NCBI GenBank assembly: GCA_009746045.1
Contig: RPFO01000102.1
Location: 1,179,040 to 1,243,039, forward strand
Direction of reading: 5' to 3'
Origin: Mesostigma viride
Taxonomy: Eukaryota; Streptophyta; Mesostigmatophyceae; Mesostigmatales; Mesostigmataceae
DNA: 64,000 nt
The position numbers and the translations under genes were made by a program. Every line of letters begins with the position of its first letter. Within the stretch, counting starts at the first letter, position 1. A model generated the notes under the pieces. The model was not told where the DNA came from, made no database searches, and saw only the letters and a program-made list of their open reading frames with translations. Positions 36,540 through 47,850 of this stretch are shown one piece after another.

Positions 36540-36945
36540 GGTAGCTCGAGCCTGCCGTCATCTTTTCCGTGTTTTCGAGTCGTTCAGGATGATGAATATG
36601 CTAGATGGAAATGTGGTAATATTCTGATCAGACACTCCGCAAAGGTGAAAACCTTTGCGTTCAGTGCCGGGCCGCGGAAAACGCGGAAAACGCGATCTGC
36701 AAATGAATCCGACCGGAATCGAACTGGGGACCTCTCGCACCAATTTTGCTGACTATAGGACGGACGTCTCCGGTTACCATGGCATCGCCAACTTACACCT
36801 ACAGTCATCCGCAAAAGTTCTCCTGTCCGGGGAGTGATGCAAGCCTTTCGGATTTGGTACTAGATAAATCACTCGAGATCTGTGTGTAGGAGTACTACAC
36901 ACGTGTCTGCACGCGAGACTTGTTCAGTCTCGCACCGTGAGACGT
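36540..36945 (-). repeat. Inverted copy of the SINE-like repeat, next to part of the 100-bp repeat
   Basis: 36585-36945 matches 4660-4995 in inverse orientation, including the B box (36715-36724 on the minus strand). The part 36540-36590 belongs to the 100-bp dispersed repeat. Confidence 0.6.
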
Positions 36946-37079
36946 GGTAATATGGTGATCTTTCACTTTTCAGGAATATTGGCATTTAGTTCATTATATG
37001 TTGCTTCAATGCCTTGAGCAACAATATTGGATCTGATCGATCACTGATGAACAGTGTGATCGTACTGGACTGATTAATT

Positions 37080-37800
37080 TATTAATTAAACTCGTGCTCC
37101 CGTTGGGGAGTCACGGAGCATTAACCCCGATGGATGGATGGATGGATGGATGGATGAATTGAATTGAATTGAATTGTAACATAACTCCGTTGGGAGTATA
37201 TGTAGCACATAGCCCAGAGAAGGGGCATATGGCCTATCATACATTCTAAGCTACTTCCTGCAAGGGTGGGAATGTAAACAACACTTGCTCTAGGTGCACT
37301 AGGGCACCTGCACCACCCAGAGTTTCAGGCAACACCCAGCGAAGGGGAGCCTGTCATAGGTGGGGAAGATCATCATGGCTATACAAGAGCTAGGACATGG
37401 CTTCTCTACAGAGAGCATCTCTCTGCATGGCATAGCATGGCGAAATTCTTAATGCAACATCCATGGGGGTCCCGTTATAGGCAGGGCTTGGCTAAATGTA
37501 GGCAACATCCATGGGGGCCATTATGGGCGCACATGCGCGTGGGCCACATGCTAGGCTAAGCCTGACTAATCTACACTACTGGTATGAATTCCCTAGTCTG
37601 GGGTGGCAGGAGGGGGCTGCCAGGGCTTGTGGTCAACGTGGATGACCGCCCCCCTCCAGTATACCGGCTTCCCCCCTGCGCTGTGCCGGAGCTGAAGGTA
37701 GGTCGGCCATAGCTCGCGTCGCCGCTGTTGCTGGGCCAGGGTCAAGTCGTCGTCCAGCGTGAAGCGAGTCCTCGAGAGCTTCTTGCGGCATTTAACCCTT
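37080..37800 (-). pseudogene. ORF1-only element, 3' part (ORF1 end, 3' UTR, hairpin, tail)
   Basis: On the minus strand the ORF1 end reads FTLDDDLTLAQQQRRRELWP and VYWRGAVIHVDHKPW, with a stop at 37595-37593. Then come about 390 bp of 3' UTR, the CTCC/GGAG hairpin near 37175-37205, the (AATTC)n tail and a short (GGAT)n. A further hairpin tail of the GTGCTCC type lies at 37075-37120. The ORF1-to-3'-UTR join matches that at 9194-9640. Confidence 0.7.
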
Positions 37801-39510
37801 CAATTGTGTCAACTGGAACCACCAGAACGGACTGAGTATGGGCATCTTAGTAAGTATGAGAGTATCTAGCCAAATAACATTTTCTGGCCCACCCTTGGAA
37901 CCAAGGATGCTTTTATATCAAATAACTTTGGGGTCATGTCATTGGTCACACATCTATGCCCCACAGCTGCTATAAATAGCACCCCCCCCAAGGGGGTACG
38001 GTGCAGATGGGGTTCAAGAGATATATAATGCAATATGGACCATTTCTCAAAATCTGCTGACCCTGGCCCTTTGAGGGGAGTTTAAGATAATCACAGGCAT
38101 GCCATAGATGCATTCACAACATGACATGCCATAGAACTGCACAGGCTAGCTAGCATACAGCCCAAAATAGCTCAGACCATTATAACGGGTGCAGTTATTT
38201 TGGGGTGTTTTGGTAGCACTACCGTATAGGCATTCAATTCCAACGTGGCACAAAACATCATAGATGGCCACACATGGATTCCCAAACACATTTCCAGCTT
38301 AAAAATCACAACAGCATGCTATACAACAAGTATAAAGCTTGTGCCAAGGCCCAAAACCAAGCGTATAACGGGTTCACAAGGAGCTACATTATCAATGCAT
38401 CCAACACACTATAAAGCAATTCCAATGATTGGCAATGATAGAGAAAACAAAAGAACTCATGCACCTGGTTGTGCTTCCATGGAAGCAGGCCCTGGCCATT
38501 CATGTTTCTTGCATGCACTATGGACGCACAAGCAGAAGGATAACTTGGGCCAGCAAACCAAGAAGCAATGCCTAGAGCTGGCCAGAAAACCAATTGTCTC
38601 GCTATGTCTGTGCAGGGAAAAGCATCCCGTTATCAAGCCCACCATGTTAAGAGACAATACCAAACGCTACTTCACTGGTTTCGTTGAAGCCTTAGCTAAT
38701 AGCAATCAAATCTGGTCCAAAATCTGCGTGACATAGTGGTATTCCCCAACCATCACAAGCGAACGCGTACAAGCACTAAAGCAACAAAACGACAAGCGAA
38801 AACCATCGATTACATGTCTACAACTAGTTTATAAACGATAGGACGACTTGGTACTGTAATGTATAAACGCTAACATGTTAATACGTACCAGGTCGAAACC
38901 GCAGATTACCTGCTGTGCGGGAGCCATCACTCCCACCTCACGGACATAGCCTCGAACCTTTCCTGGCCGTCATCGCTAATAAAACATGTCAAGAATAACG
39001 TAACAAGTCTATCCACGCGCAAATATATGGACGTTTGCTGCCGAACAACAGGTAGCATACGCACTGTCACCGCCTGGCCGCTGACAGGATCTGCTGCACC
39101 GATTAGAACCTAGAGACATACTTGCGCACATCCAGACGCTTCACGGCCAGAGATATAACCTTTATAACACTCAAGGATAATTACTACAAAATTTGAGTTC
39201 AAAATTCCAAGCCATGCTCTCGTACCAGTCATTTGCCTGCACCGCCATAGCCGCGGACGTCAATTATTTTCATTCACGTCGGTCCCGTTTGACCATGGTA
39301 CCCCCCCAACTTTGATTGAGTATATCTCCCTGGCCAGTTGTCCAAAGTACGGTCTGAATAGTGCCAGGCATAGCTTACGTCTAGATCTTTCGATCCCCCC
39401 AGGTTTGACCGTTGAATTATTTTTGGCGCGGCGCCTGGTTCTGCCACAAACTCAGTCCGTTAGAGTGGCGCGAGTTCAACTGGCGCCACGAAAACGGACT
39501 CAGTACAAAT
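37801..39510. other. Unassigned, AT-richer stretch
   Basis: A 163-codon open frame (38245-38736, +) is present, but it has no recognisable domain and no clear codon bias. On the minus strand near 38890-39240 some short blocks look exon-like (for example SLAVKRLDVRK before GTATGT at about 39120), yet I cannot chain them into a gene. Confidence 0.4.
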
Positions 39511-39516
39511 TAAGGG

Positions 39517-39712
39517 TTAATTAAGGAACGACAGCTTGTCCGCCATGTACTTAAAGGTGAGGAGCACGGGGGCCGGGCCAGCCTTCCCCCGCGCGCGGGG
39601 GAGGCGGACAGCCGACATGTCCAGCTCACCAGTGAGTAGCATGGGGGCAAGAATGTCGCGCTTAAATGCCTCAAGAAGGCTCGTGGAGGTCTCACCTGCC
39701 GGCTGGTCGAAT
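39517..39712 (-). pseudogene. LINE ORF1 RRM fragment
   Basis: On the minus strand it reads [40 protein letters not shown] and [19 protein letters not shown]. This is the RRM part of the ORF1 family of 7810-9194. It is cut off exactly at the (GGAT)n array. Confidence 0.7.
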
Positions 39713-40722
39713 GGATGGATGGATGGATGGATGGATGGATGGATGGATGGATGGATGGATGGATGGATGGATGGATGGATGGATGGATGGATGGATGGAT
39801 GGATGGATGGATGGATGGATGGATGGATGGATGGATGGATGGATGGATGGATGGATGGATGGATGGATGGATGGATGGATGGATGGATGGATGGATGGAT
39901 GGATGGATGGATGGATGGATGGATGGATGGATGGATGGATGGATGGATGGATGGATGGATGGATGGATGGATGGATGGATGGATGGATGGATGGATGGAT
40001 GGATGGATGGATGGATGGATGGATGGATGGATGGATGGATGGATGGATGGATGGATGGATGGATGGATGGATGGATGGATGGATGGATGGATGGATGGAT
40101 GGATGGATGGATGGATGGATGGATGGATGGATGGATGGATGGATGGATGGATGGATGGATGGATGGATGGATGGATGGATGGATGGATGGATGGATGGAT
40201 GGATGGATGGATGGATGGATGGATGGATGGATGGATGGATGGATGGATGGATGGATGGATGGATGGATGGATGGATGGATGGATGGATGGATGGATGGAT
40301 GGATGGATGGATGGATGGATGGATGGATGGATGGATGGATGGATGGATGGATGGATGGATGGATGGATGGATGGATGGATGGATGGATGGATGGATGGAT
40401 GGATGGATGGATGGATGGATGGATGGATGGATGGATGGATGGATGGATGGATGGATGGATGGATGGATGGATGGATGGATGGATGGATGGATGGATGGAT
40501 GGATGGATGGATGGATGGATGGATGGATGGATGGATGGATGGATGGATGGATGGATGGATGGATGGATGGATGGATGGATGGATGGATGGATGGATGGAT
40601 GGATGGATGGATGGATGGATGGATGGATGGATGGATGGATGGATGGATGGATGGATGGATGGATGGATGGATGGATGGATGGATGGATGGATGGATGGAT
40701 GGATGGATGGATGGATGGATGG
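39710..40722. repeat. (GGAT)n tetranucleotide array, about 1 kb
   Basis: About 253 copies of GGAT with no visible interruption. Long open frames on both strands (MDGW and SIHP repeats) arise from the 12-nt cycle and are not genes. Confidence 0.97.
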
Positions 40723-40889
40723 GAGCATGCAATCCTACCGGTCTAAGCTTTCTACAAAACCATCATATGCTATCTAATCTACAAAAACAGTCCTATGTTC
40801 TATCTATGATGCTCGCGACCCTAGGGGTCTTGGCTGGCATGCCTCCCTCGGTTGCAAACACGCTCCTTCCCCACTGCAGGGGGGTTGTT

Positions 40890-41180
40890 GGCCTCGATCT
40901 ACTGGGCCCACTTGGCCTTGTCCATCATCTTTTTCCAAATCACGGAGAGGCCTAGGCCCCCCATGTCCTCTACTAGCTGTTCTTTGAAGGTGCGGGCCTT
41001 GCGGCGTCTAACCTGGCAAGGCCCGGCCCACGTGAGGAGGTGCCGGCCCGGCTGGGCGGGGCGCCGCCCTGCAGAGGGGCCTCGTGAGTTATCTACCTGG
41101 TTGGTGCGAGCTAAGTGCCCTACTAACATCACTGACTGATTATGAAAGCTAGATAGGGGCTTATTATATTGTTGTCTCAT
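40890..41180 (-). pseudogene. LINE ORF2 C-terminal fragment, inverted relative of 35990-36371
   Basis: On the minus strand it reads VGHLARTNQVDNSRG, AQPGRHLLTWAGPCQVRRRK and [20 protein letters not shown]. It is open over about 93 codons and truncated at both sides. Confidence 0.65.
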
Positions 41181-41199
41181 TCACGGCTCATTCGATCGC

Positions 41200-41300
41200 T
41201 GCAGGAAGTAGCCCAGAATGTATCAAAAGCCATATGCCCCTTCTCAGGGATATGTGCTACATGTACTCCCAACGGAGATATGTTACAATTTTATTTTTAA
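41200..41300 (+). repeat. 3' end of an ORF1-only element
   Basis: It matches the last part of 9193-9640, with the hairpin arms ACTCC/GGAG(A) around CAAC near 41259-41284 and an ATTT-rich tail. Confidence 0.6.
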
Positions 41301-41454
41301 TTTAATTTACTTCGCGGCTCCCCCGCTAAGGGGACCGTGCGTGTAATTATATAAATCAGAGCCTATATACATGCCATAGATAGAATGCCTGGTTATGTAC
41401 CGACGAGGACTAAAGAGTAAAAACATGCAGCGACAGCAATACATGTTAAGCTCT

Positions 41455-41575
41455 AGCAAGGAGACAACCAGCGCAGGCCAGAAATCGGGAGAGTCCGGAC
41501 CATGGTAGCTCGAGCCTGCCATTATCTTGTCCGCGTTTTCGAGTCGTTCAGGATGATGAATAGGAATGGAGATGG
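41455..41575 (+). repeat. Dispersed repeat of about 100 bp (reference copy)
   Basis: The unit begins AAGGAGACAACCAGCGCAGG and ends near TTCGAGTCGTTCAGGATG. Other copies or parts are at 36000-36050 (+), 36540-36590 (+), 41735-41800 (-), 59483-59500 (+), 59770-59820 (+) and 60236-60326 (+). It has no tRNA-like box and no coding capacity that I trust. Confidence 0.7.
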
Positions 41576-42611
41576 AAATGTGTAGCCTTGTGCATTGAAA
41601 TTATGGCTGGCTTACGTGTAGAGCGACTAGATGACCTAGACGGTGGGGCCGGAAACAGCTTGCTTGATAATGTTAAGCTCTACATGTTAAGCTCTATATT
41701 GAATTTCCAACTCCATTCATTTCCAACACACACATCCTGAACGACTCCACAAACGCGCATAACATAACGGTAGGCTCGAGCTACCATGGTCCGGAAGACC
41801 TCTGGCCTGCACTAGATGTCGGGCAAACCAGGCACACGCGGGCTTTGCTCCTATCGCCCATCTTCTCAGGACGCCGGCAGGCCATAATGAGCCTCCGCCA
41901 GTCAAAGACACACATACCTGCCATGTTTGCAAAAGGCGTCAAGGTGATCACGTTTGGCTGTAAATCATACGTGGATATTGTGTGCGGATGTTTGGTACGT
42001 GCTATAGGGATAGGGTTTTACGTACAATACTGCATATACTCGCACGATGAAGACCCTGCGTTACCATAAAAGGTAGGTTGCAAATTCAAATTATAATGTG
42101 GGAGGAGCTTGCCGATACGACGGTTGCCATCCATGGGACGTGGCGGTCGCCATGATACGAAAGCTCACTGCTAGCAACATGCCCGGCCTTTCCTTGCTGG
42201 CTAAGGTCTTTCCGTGAATTCCACTCAACATGGCCGATATTGCTCCCATAGAACAGTTTTGTTTCCTATGTGAGAACGGTATTCATGGCCTTCCAGCGGA
42301 GTCACGGACTTACGTCACTAAACTTGTCGTCGTGTGTGATCGTTCCTTGTTGTTGAGTTGAGTTGAGTTTAGTCCCGCGCCGGTTGTCCGACAGGGTTTT
42401 TAATAGTGGAGCCCTTCGTTCCTTGTTGTGGGGAGAGCAACTGCCTTGCTATGGCGCCTACAGATTGACGACCAAACCACGTGAAAACTTAAATAATGAG
42501 GGTTCTGTCCTGCTTCTGTACGAAGAGATCCTTGACGATCTGGAATACAAATATGCGTGCTAATATATTTGGCTAAACCGGCGCGCTCTACGACCTATCA
42601 CGGTTACGACG
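41576..42611. other. Intergenic; no gene recognised
   Basis: Apart from the inverted 100-bp repeat at about 41735-41800 I see no named feature. A 74-codon frame at 41845-42069 cannot be assigned. Confidence 0.35.
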
Positions 42612-42683
42612 GCCGCTTTAGCACAGTGGTAGTGCGTCTGTCTTGTAAACAGAAGGTCTCGCGTTCGATCCGCGAAAGTGGCA
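42612..42683 (+). tRNA. tRNA-Thr, anticodon TGT
   Basis: A full cloverleaf can be drawn. The acceptor arms are GCCGCTT (42612-42618) and AAGTGGC (42676-42682), with one G-T pair. The D stem is GCAC/GTGC (42621-42624 and 42632-42635). The anticodon stem is TCTGT/ACAGA with loop CTTGTAA and anticodon TGT at 42644-42646. The variable loop is AGGTC, and the T arm is TCGCG/CGCGA around TTCGATC. The discriminator base is A (42683). No intron and no encoded CCA are present. A T6 run at 42685-42690 fits a polymerase III terminator. Confidence 0.95.
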
Positions 42684-42684
42684 A

Positions 42685-42690
42685 TTTTTT
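42685..42690 (+). terminator. Polymerase III terminator of tRNA-Thr
   Basis: Six T residues start two bases after the discriminator base. Confidence 0.8.
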
Positions 42691-42859
42691 CCTGGCACTT
42701 TCTGCGAAAAGTTCCCGCCTTTTTTTCTCTCATTTTGGAAAAAACCCTGACAGTGGCCTCAAGGGGGTCGTGGTCCGTCTTGCATGGGTGGCTAACTGGC
42801 CATGGGTGGCTACAGGCTGGTTAGGCTATAGTGACCCTTTTAGTGTCAGCATGATTTCC

Positions 42860-43150
42860 TGGACTATAGTGACCGAATCTCGAGATTCTGAAAACACATC
42901 TCCTAGGCAGTTTTTCATGACGGATGCAACTGCTGAAGGGGCTGTCAGAAAAAATTATATCTACTAGTAGTTGTAGCAGCTTTGACTCAACAAATCAGAT
43001 TTCTGCAAGGAAAATACGGATTTCTACCTGACAAGCCGGTATATTTTGCGGCCGCCCTCTCAGCAGTTGAATCTGGCATGAAAAACTGCTTGGCAAAAGT
43101 GGTCTCGGATCCTTGAGATTCCAAGTAGATTGTTCAGGAAGTCAAGTTAT
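42860..43150. repeat. Imperfect foldback (inverted repeat) next to the tRNA gene
   Basis: The left arm (about 42865-42950) and the right arm (about 43058-43145) are complementary with mismatches; both contain GCAGTTTTTCATG or its reverse complement and the CAACTGCTGA/TCAGCAGTTG pair. The spacer is about 100 bp. It resembles a small non-autonomous element, but terminal motifs and target duplication are unclear. Confidence 0.55.
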
Positions 43151-44794
43151 GTCCAGCTTTAGTTCATTGGCTGTAACTGCCAGCTATACCTTTACTTTGT
43201 GAATAACTGCCAGATTCATGGGAATCTTGTCCTTGTCCCGCAGGAACTTATTTCTTATTTCTGATTTCTGATTTGATGAATATTTTTGCAGATTTTTTTG
43301 ACCTGCCACACTATTGGCTGGAGCTGTGGGCTTGTCTCCATGTTAACTTAAGCAGGGGAAACACAATATGCTTGTTTAGCCCTAGTTTGGTCAGCAAAAG
43401 TGGCATTTTCTCAACGTAGATGTTTTAGAAATATTTTCCCATGAGTTTTGATATATTTTGCGGTATTTTTGGGAAAGTATTTCAAAAGTTAAGGCCACCT
43501 GACACAATTTTGACCCTTTTGGCCTAACCAGCCTGTACAATACTGTACAGTATTGATATTGGGCGAACGGGCAATAAGGCATGATAACGAACGGGCAATA
43601 TACGAAGGCAAAATGAAAAAAGTTAAAACGTTAGCCGCCGACAATCTGGAGCAGTCCCAAAACCAATGAATGAAGAAAACAGCAAACGCAAGGCAAACGC
43701 GTTTGTACTTTGTGCATGGCAAAAAAAACGAAATCTATCCCCGAAGCACCGACCGCAGCGATGGTAGACGCTGAATACAATATACACAAGATATCACAAG
43801 CTGCTACTGTAGCGTCTCGGTAAAAGTGACAGCAAAAGCTCTGGCAAACACAAGAGGACAGTCACTTCACTCTTCAACCGCGATAGGGAAACGGGCCCTA
43901 GAAATTGTCAATGGTTATTTGTGCCGGCGTCGTCCTGCCGGCGTCCTGCGCTCGATCCTGCGTCCTGCGTCCTGGACCAAGTTTTTGGAAATGCGCACGC
44001 CCGCAGGCCGTCATGGCCGCAAGCCATGCCAGTTCATTAACAGAGCGTTGTCCGTTTGCCCCGAGTTAGCTACGCGGCCCGTTTTTCCTTCCCTGTCCTC
44101 GTTACGTAACTTGCCTGCCATTTGGTAACTGGTCTCGATATCGCAAATCATTCATTTAGTGGCCAGTGGTATCATCTTGGACAACTGAAGGGAGTGGAGG
44201 TTGCGAAATGTATATAATGCATGCGCGGCGAGCTCTGGCGAAACAAAGCTGGGCGGCGGGCGAAGATTATTTTCTGTGACACGTTGCTAAACCTTTGGAA
44301 CCCTTATTTTAGAGGGCAACCGGGTCGTTCCTTCGAAAGGTATGTATGTTTTGTCGGCAACGGTTCGCATTATTGATAACGAGACAACCGATGCTGAGTG
44401 TGCATTCCGAGCCTTTTCTATCCTGTACAGCAACGACATCTGCCGGGTATACTCATTGGGTGCAGCTAAGTTATCTGCGGGCATGCATGTGCACTGTACT
44501 GAAGACTTATGCTCACGTAACGCTGTTACGTGTTAATTAATGCTTGTGCGCTGCCTCTCAATTCAACCATTTGCGTCTGGGTGGCTTAGCCAGCCGGTAG
44601 CACTGCATCTGAGTGGCATCTCTTGCACTCCAAGCTTGACAGTTTCCCGCTTGTCGCTTCACGTCTCTCTGTTGCCTCGACAAGGCTTCGAGGGGTCTCT
44701 TAAGGCATCCAGGGCTCACGAGCCATGCAGCACGAGTGGTGCCCGGAGATAGCATGAGCTTGCAGGCCTCTTAGGTAATTTATATTTTTTCTTA
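43151..44794. other. Intergenic; no gene recognised
   Basis: No supported exon. At 44513-44540 a hairpin (CACGTAAC/GTTACGTG) with a TTAATTAA tail marks another LINE 3' end in plus orientation; the sequence upstream of it (44342-44515) is open for about 57 codons but not recognisable. Confidence 0.4.
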
Positions 44795-44980
44795 CTCGTC
44801 TGCCATTACAGTGGAGGGCAGCTCAGATGAGGATTATATCCCCCTCTAGTGACTGTATGGTTGGGGCATGCTGCAGACGATATTTGTAACTTTCGTGTAA
44901 TTATTTTCCAATGAGATTAGCATGGTACTCCGTGGCATGCCCATGCGCATGACACGCAAGTACTTACTTACAGCGGAGTG
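44795..44980 (+). mobile_element. 3' end of another LINE family (plus copy)
   Basis: It carries the last codons of an ORF2 (acidic end SSDEDYIPL before TAG at about 44850), a short 3' UTR, a foldable block (GTACT...CGTG / CACG...AGTAC) and a (TTAC)n tail. It faces the inverted copy at 45495-45897. Confidence 0.6.
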
Positions 44981-45204
44981 GGGGCGGTGGCCCGGCCAGA
45001 CTGAGGGCCATGCATGGCCTCCGTTTTGGGGCTGATTTCTAGACCAACAGCACGAGCCTCGAGTGCCAGGCAGTCCAGCCAAAGTTGGGCTGACGCATGG
45101 CTTATGCGATAAAAAGGTAAGGTGGGCTCAAGACGTCGGCTTGGGCGAAAGCTGATGGCCACAAGGAACCAGAGCTAATGTAAGGTACTATAACCCTGGG
45201 AAAG

Positions 45205-45330
45205 CCACCTGTGCAGCCACGAGCCACGAGCGGACATGGATGACGGCGGAGCTTAGAACTTTTGCGTCTGAGCCCCAAATTTAGTCGGACTACTTGAACT
45301 CCGGACGCCAACCCTCTCGCGCTGATCGCA
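45205..45330 (+). repeat. 5' leader fragment of an ORF1-only element
   Basis: The stretch with CCACGAG repeats and GATGACGGCGGAGCT matches the leader at 7660-7740 of the nearly complete element. Confidence 0.55.
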
Positions 45331-45494
45331 GCTCTCCCCCCCGGTCTGCCTCCCTCGACATGTGCAATGCTCTACACCAAAGTCGTCGCTCATTCCCAAG
45401 AAAACCCGAACTTCCCATACGCAATGGGATGTCCGTCGCTTCGGCTTCGGCCAGCGGGATTTTCGCATCTTGGAAATCTAATTTACGCTCACGA

Positions 45495-45897
45495 AGTAAG
45501 TAAGTAAGTACTTGCGTGTCATGCGCAAAGGCATGCCACGGAGTACTATGCTAATCTCATTAGAAAAATAATTACACAAAAGTTTAAACAAATATCGTCT
45601 GCATCATCCCCCAACCGTTAAGCACTAGATGGGGATGTAATCCTCATCCGAGCTGTCCTCTACTGTAATGGCAGACGAGGCGGTAGTGTAGCGGCTATCC
45701 TCAGGACCAATAACCTCCACCTGCGGACTTCTACCCTGGCTAGCAACGGGCCGCGGGGCCCGTGGGGAGAAAACAGGAGCATACCCGGCCTCGGGAAGGT
45801 GCTTATCGCAGATGGCAGCCCATTTCTCCTTGTCAATCATGCGGGCGCGGAGTACGGATAGTCCCAGAAGCCCTGCATCTTCAAGCAGTTGTGTCAC
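45495..45897 (-). pseudogene. 3' end of the same LINE family as 44795-44980 (minus copy)
   Basis: On the minus strand it is open for 90 codons: GLLGLSVLRARMIDKEKWAA, then a basic and acidic end finishing DSSDEDYIPI and a stop at 45627-45625. The 3' UTR, foldable block and (TTAC)n tail run to 45495. The two copies point their tails at each other across about 520 bp. Confidence 0.65.
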
Positions 45898-45899
45898 AT

Positions 45900-47270
45900 A
45901 GGTCCGGGTCGCTCACGAAGGAACAATGTGACGATGTTATCGTGTTCCTGGCCCGCCATAATGAAATTTTTCTGCCTACCGTCCTGGCGACAAGGTCACC
46001 AAGCCCAACTGGGAATGGCTGCTTCAAGAGCGTAGTAACTTGAAGGCGGTCATCATGTGCAACTACCTGCGCTGCGACGCCCAGGACTTCCACCAATAGG
46101 CCACCTTGGCGTCAAGAGCCTCCTGCACGAGCGCAGACCGGCAGCTACAGCAGCTGCAGCATCCTCGCAGCTAGAGCGGCATGCATGCACGGACTCCATC
46201 CGAGCTGCAGTGGCAGAGCATGCAGCTGGCGCCGATGGCTGTCGATCAGAGCAGCTAGCCGCCCTGATCGAACGCGCCTGACTCAACACTCTCGCGGCCA
46301 ATTAGGTCAACAATTATACATTGAAGCCAGAGTGGCAGAGTTGCACTAGCTTAAGCTCCAGCCTCCTGGTTTACTGCTACGCAAGAGCACGTATTGTCAC
46401 CGAGGCTACTGCATGGACTGATATAGTGTTGAAAACGGTTGTTAAATCGGGAAAATTGACCGTATTGGCTGCCGAGGCCATAGCCAAGCTGTGACCGGCC
46501 GCCTTAACCAGGTGGAAGGCCAAGTACGCCGATCGGCCCCTTGGCACCGTGAAACTTGAGGCAGTTGCTAGCTACTGAAGGTAGACGCCCTGGCCACGCA
46601 GGTCCCCGAGATCGCCGAGCGAACGGCCACCGTCGCAGCCCAACCTGCTGGTAGGGCTAGCGATGACCCCTCGACTCGCGCCTCATCCTGGGCTAACCTG
46701 CTCAAGAGCCAGGCAACCTCTACCACCACCGCCATCACCACCAAGCTCCAGGAGCTGGAAGACACACGCCGCGAGGCCGCTGACCGCCGGCGCGACCGTC
46801 GCCGCTGCCGGGTCGATCATCCTCAGGCGCTTCGACATGAAGCCAGAGGAGACCCCAAACTCTCTTCTTGACGAGCTGAAGAAACAACTCTTGGCGCGCA
46901 TGGAGCTGCCAGGTGCGACACTGCAGGGCGCCTACCGGCGCCTGCCCCGTCCCGGGGACAAGGCTAGCCCCCCTCCAGTGGTCCTCACCTTCAGCGACAT
47001 CGCAGCCCGAGTTCGGTTCCTCTCTTAGTATAGCCGCAAGAAGCTGGTGAACACCTCCTGGTCGCTTGACACGCCGGACCGGCCTGACGCCAGCCCAGCA
47101 GCAGCAACGCCGTGACCAGTGGCCCGACTATGATCCGCCACAAGACCAACGTGGTACCCCGAGAAGCCCCAAGTGTACTAGCGGGGCGGGGACCTTAATG
47201 TCAACAAGAAACTGTGGAAGCCCCCTGCCGGGCTCCCCCGGGATAGAGCACTCCAGCTAGATGGGGGCAA
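45900..47270 (+). pseudogene. ORF1 element of the second subfamily, long but broken
   Basis: Readable blocks in order are LTKEQCDDVIVFLARHNEIF, NWEWLLQERSNLKAVIMCNY, ALATQVPEIAERTATVAAQP, ANLL.SQATSTTTAITTKLQ, IILRRFDMKPEETPNSLLDE and PPPVVLTFSDIAARVRFLS with a stop after it. At least four frameshifts or stops are visible. Near 47276 it runs into an (AT)n block and then into the first RLE-LINE copy. Confidence 0.7.
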
Positions 47271-47300
47271 TCGATTATGGGATATATATATATATTAGCT

Positions 47301-47850
47301 CCAGGACTTTGAGGGGGGTGGCCGGCATCTGCTTATTGACGTTTCGGTGGCGCGGCCCTTGGCTCTTAGCCACGTGGCTGGGGCCTCCCTCACGGCAGGT
47401 TACACGGCGGACCGGGCGGAGCGGGCCAAGCTCCTGGCCTACGGCGACGTCGGGCACCATCGTGTGGTGCCCTTTGTCCTGGAGTAGTTTGGGGCCATGG
47501 GGCCCCTGACCTCCGCCTTCTTCAAGGAGTGTTGCCGGCTCCGGGAGGACCGGCTGGACCTGGAGGGCCAGCGGGCCCCATGGTCGGCGCGGACCTGGAC
47601 GTCATATTGGCGTCAGCGCTTGTCGGTGGCGCTGACTCGGGCCATGGCGGACATCATGCTCCGCCGTACGCGGGCTGATTTTGCGGTGCAGCAGGGCTAT
47701 TAGGTTCCTCCCGTTAGGCGTTTCCATTGGTCTTATCGTAGTATAGAGCTTTGACATGGCTCTGTATATAGGTTTATAGCTGGGCGTTTGCTTTGGTTTG
47801 AGTGATTTCACTCTGCTGTAAGTAATTATATTTTTAATATATTATTAGCT
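47301..47850 (+). mobile_element. RLE-type LINE, copy 1 (5'-truncated)
   Basis: It starts within the endonuclease part (GGGRHLLIDVSVARPLALSH), has an in-frame TAG in the VLEE-F block (near 47486), ends its frame at 47701-47703 and has a 3' UTR with a GAGTGA-TT-TCACTC hairpin (47800-47813) and an AT-rich end closing with TTAGCT at 47850. Confidence 0.75.

Noticed and set aside
38245-38736. 163-codon open frame
   Set aside because: No domain, no codon bias and no splice or repeat context that would support it; the surrounding AT-richer DNA can give such a frame by chance.
39517-40955. Very long MDGW and SIHP open frames
   Set aside because: Produced by (GGAT)n; only the short ORF1 fragment at 39517-39712 is real former coding sequence.
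41845-42069. Small gene with a 74-codon frame
   Set aside because: Looks somewhat natural, but nothing is recognisable and there is no splice context.
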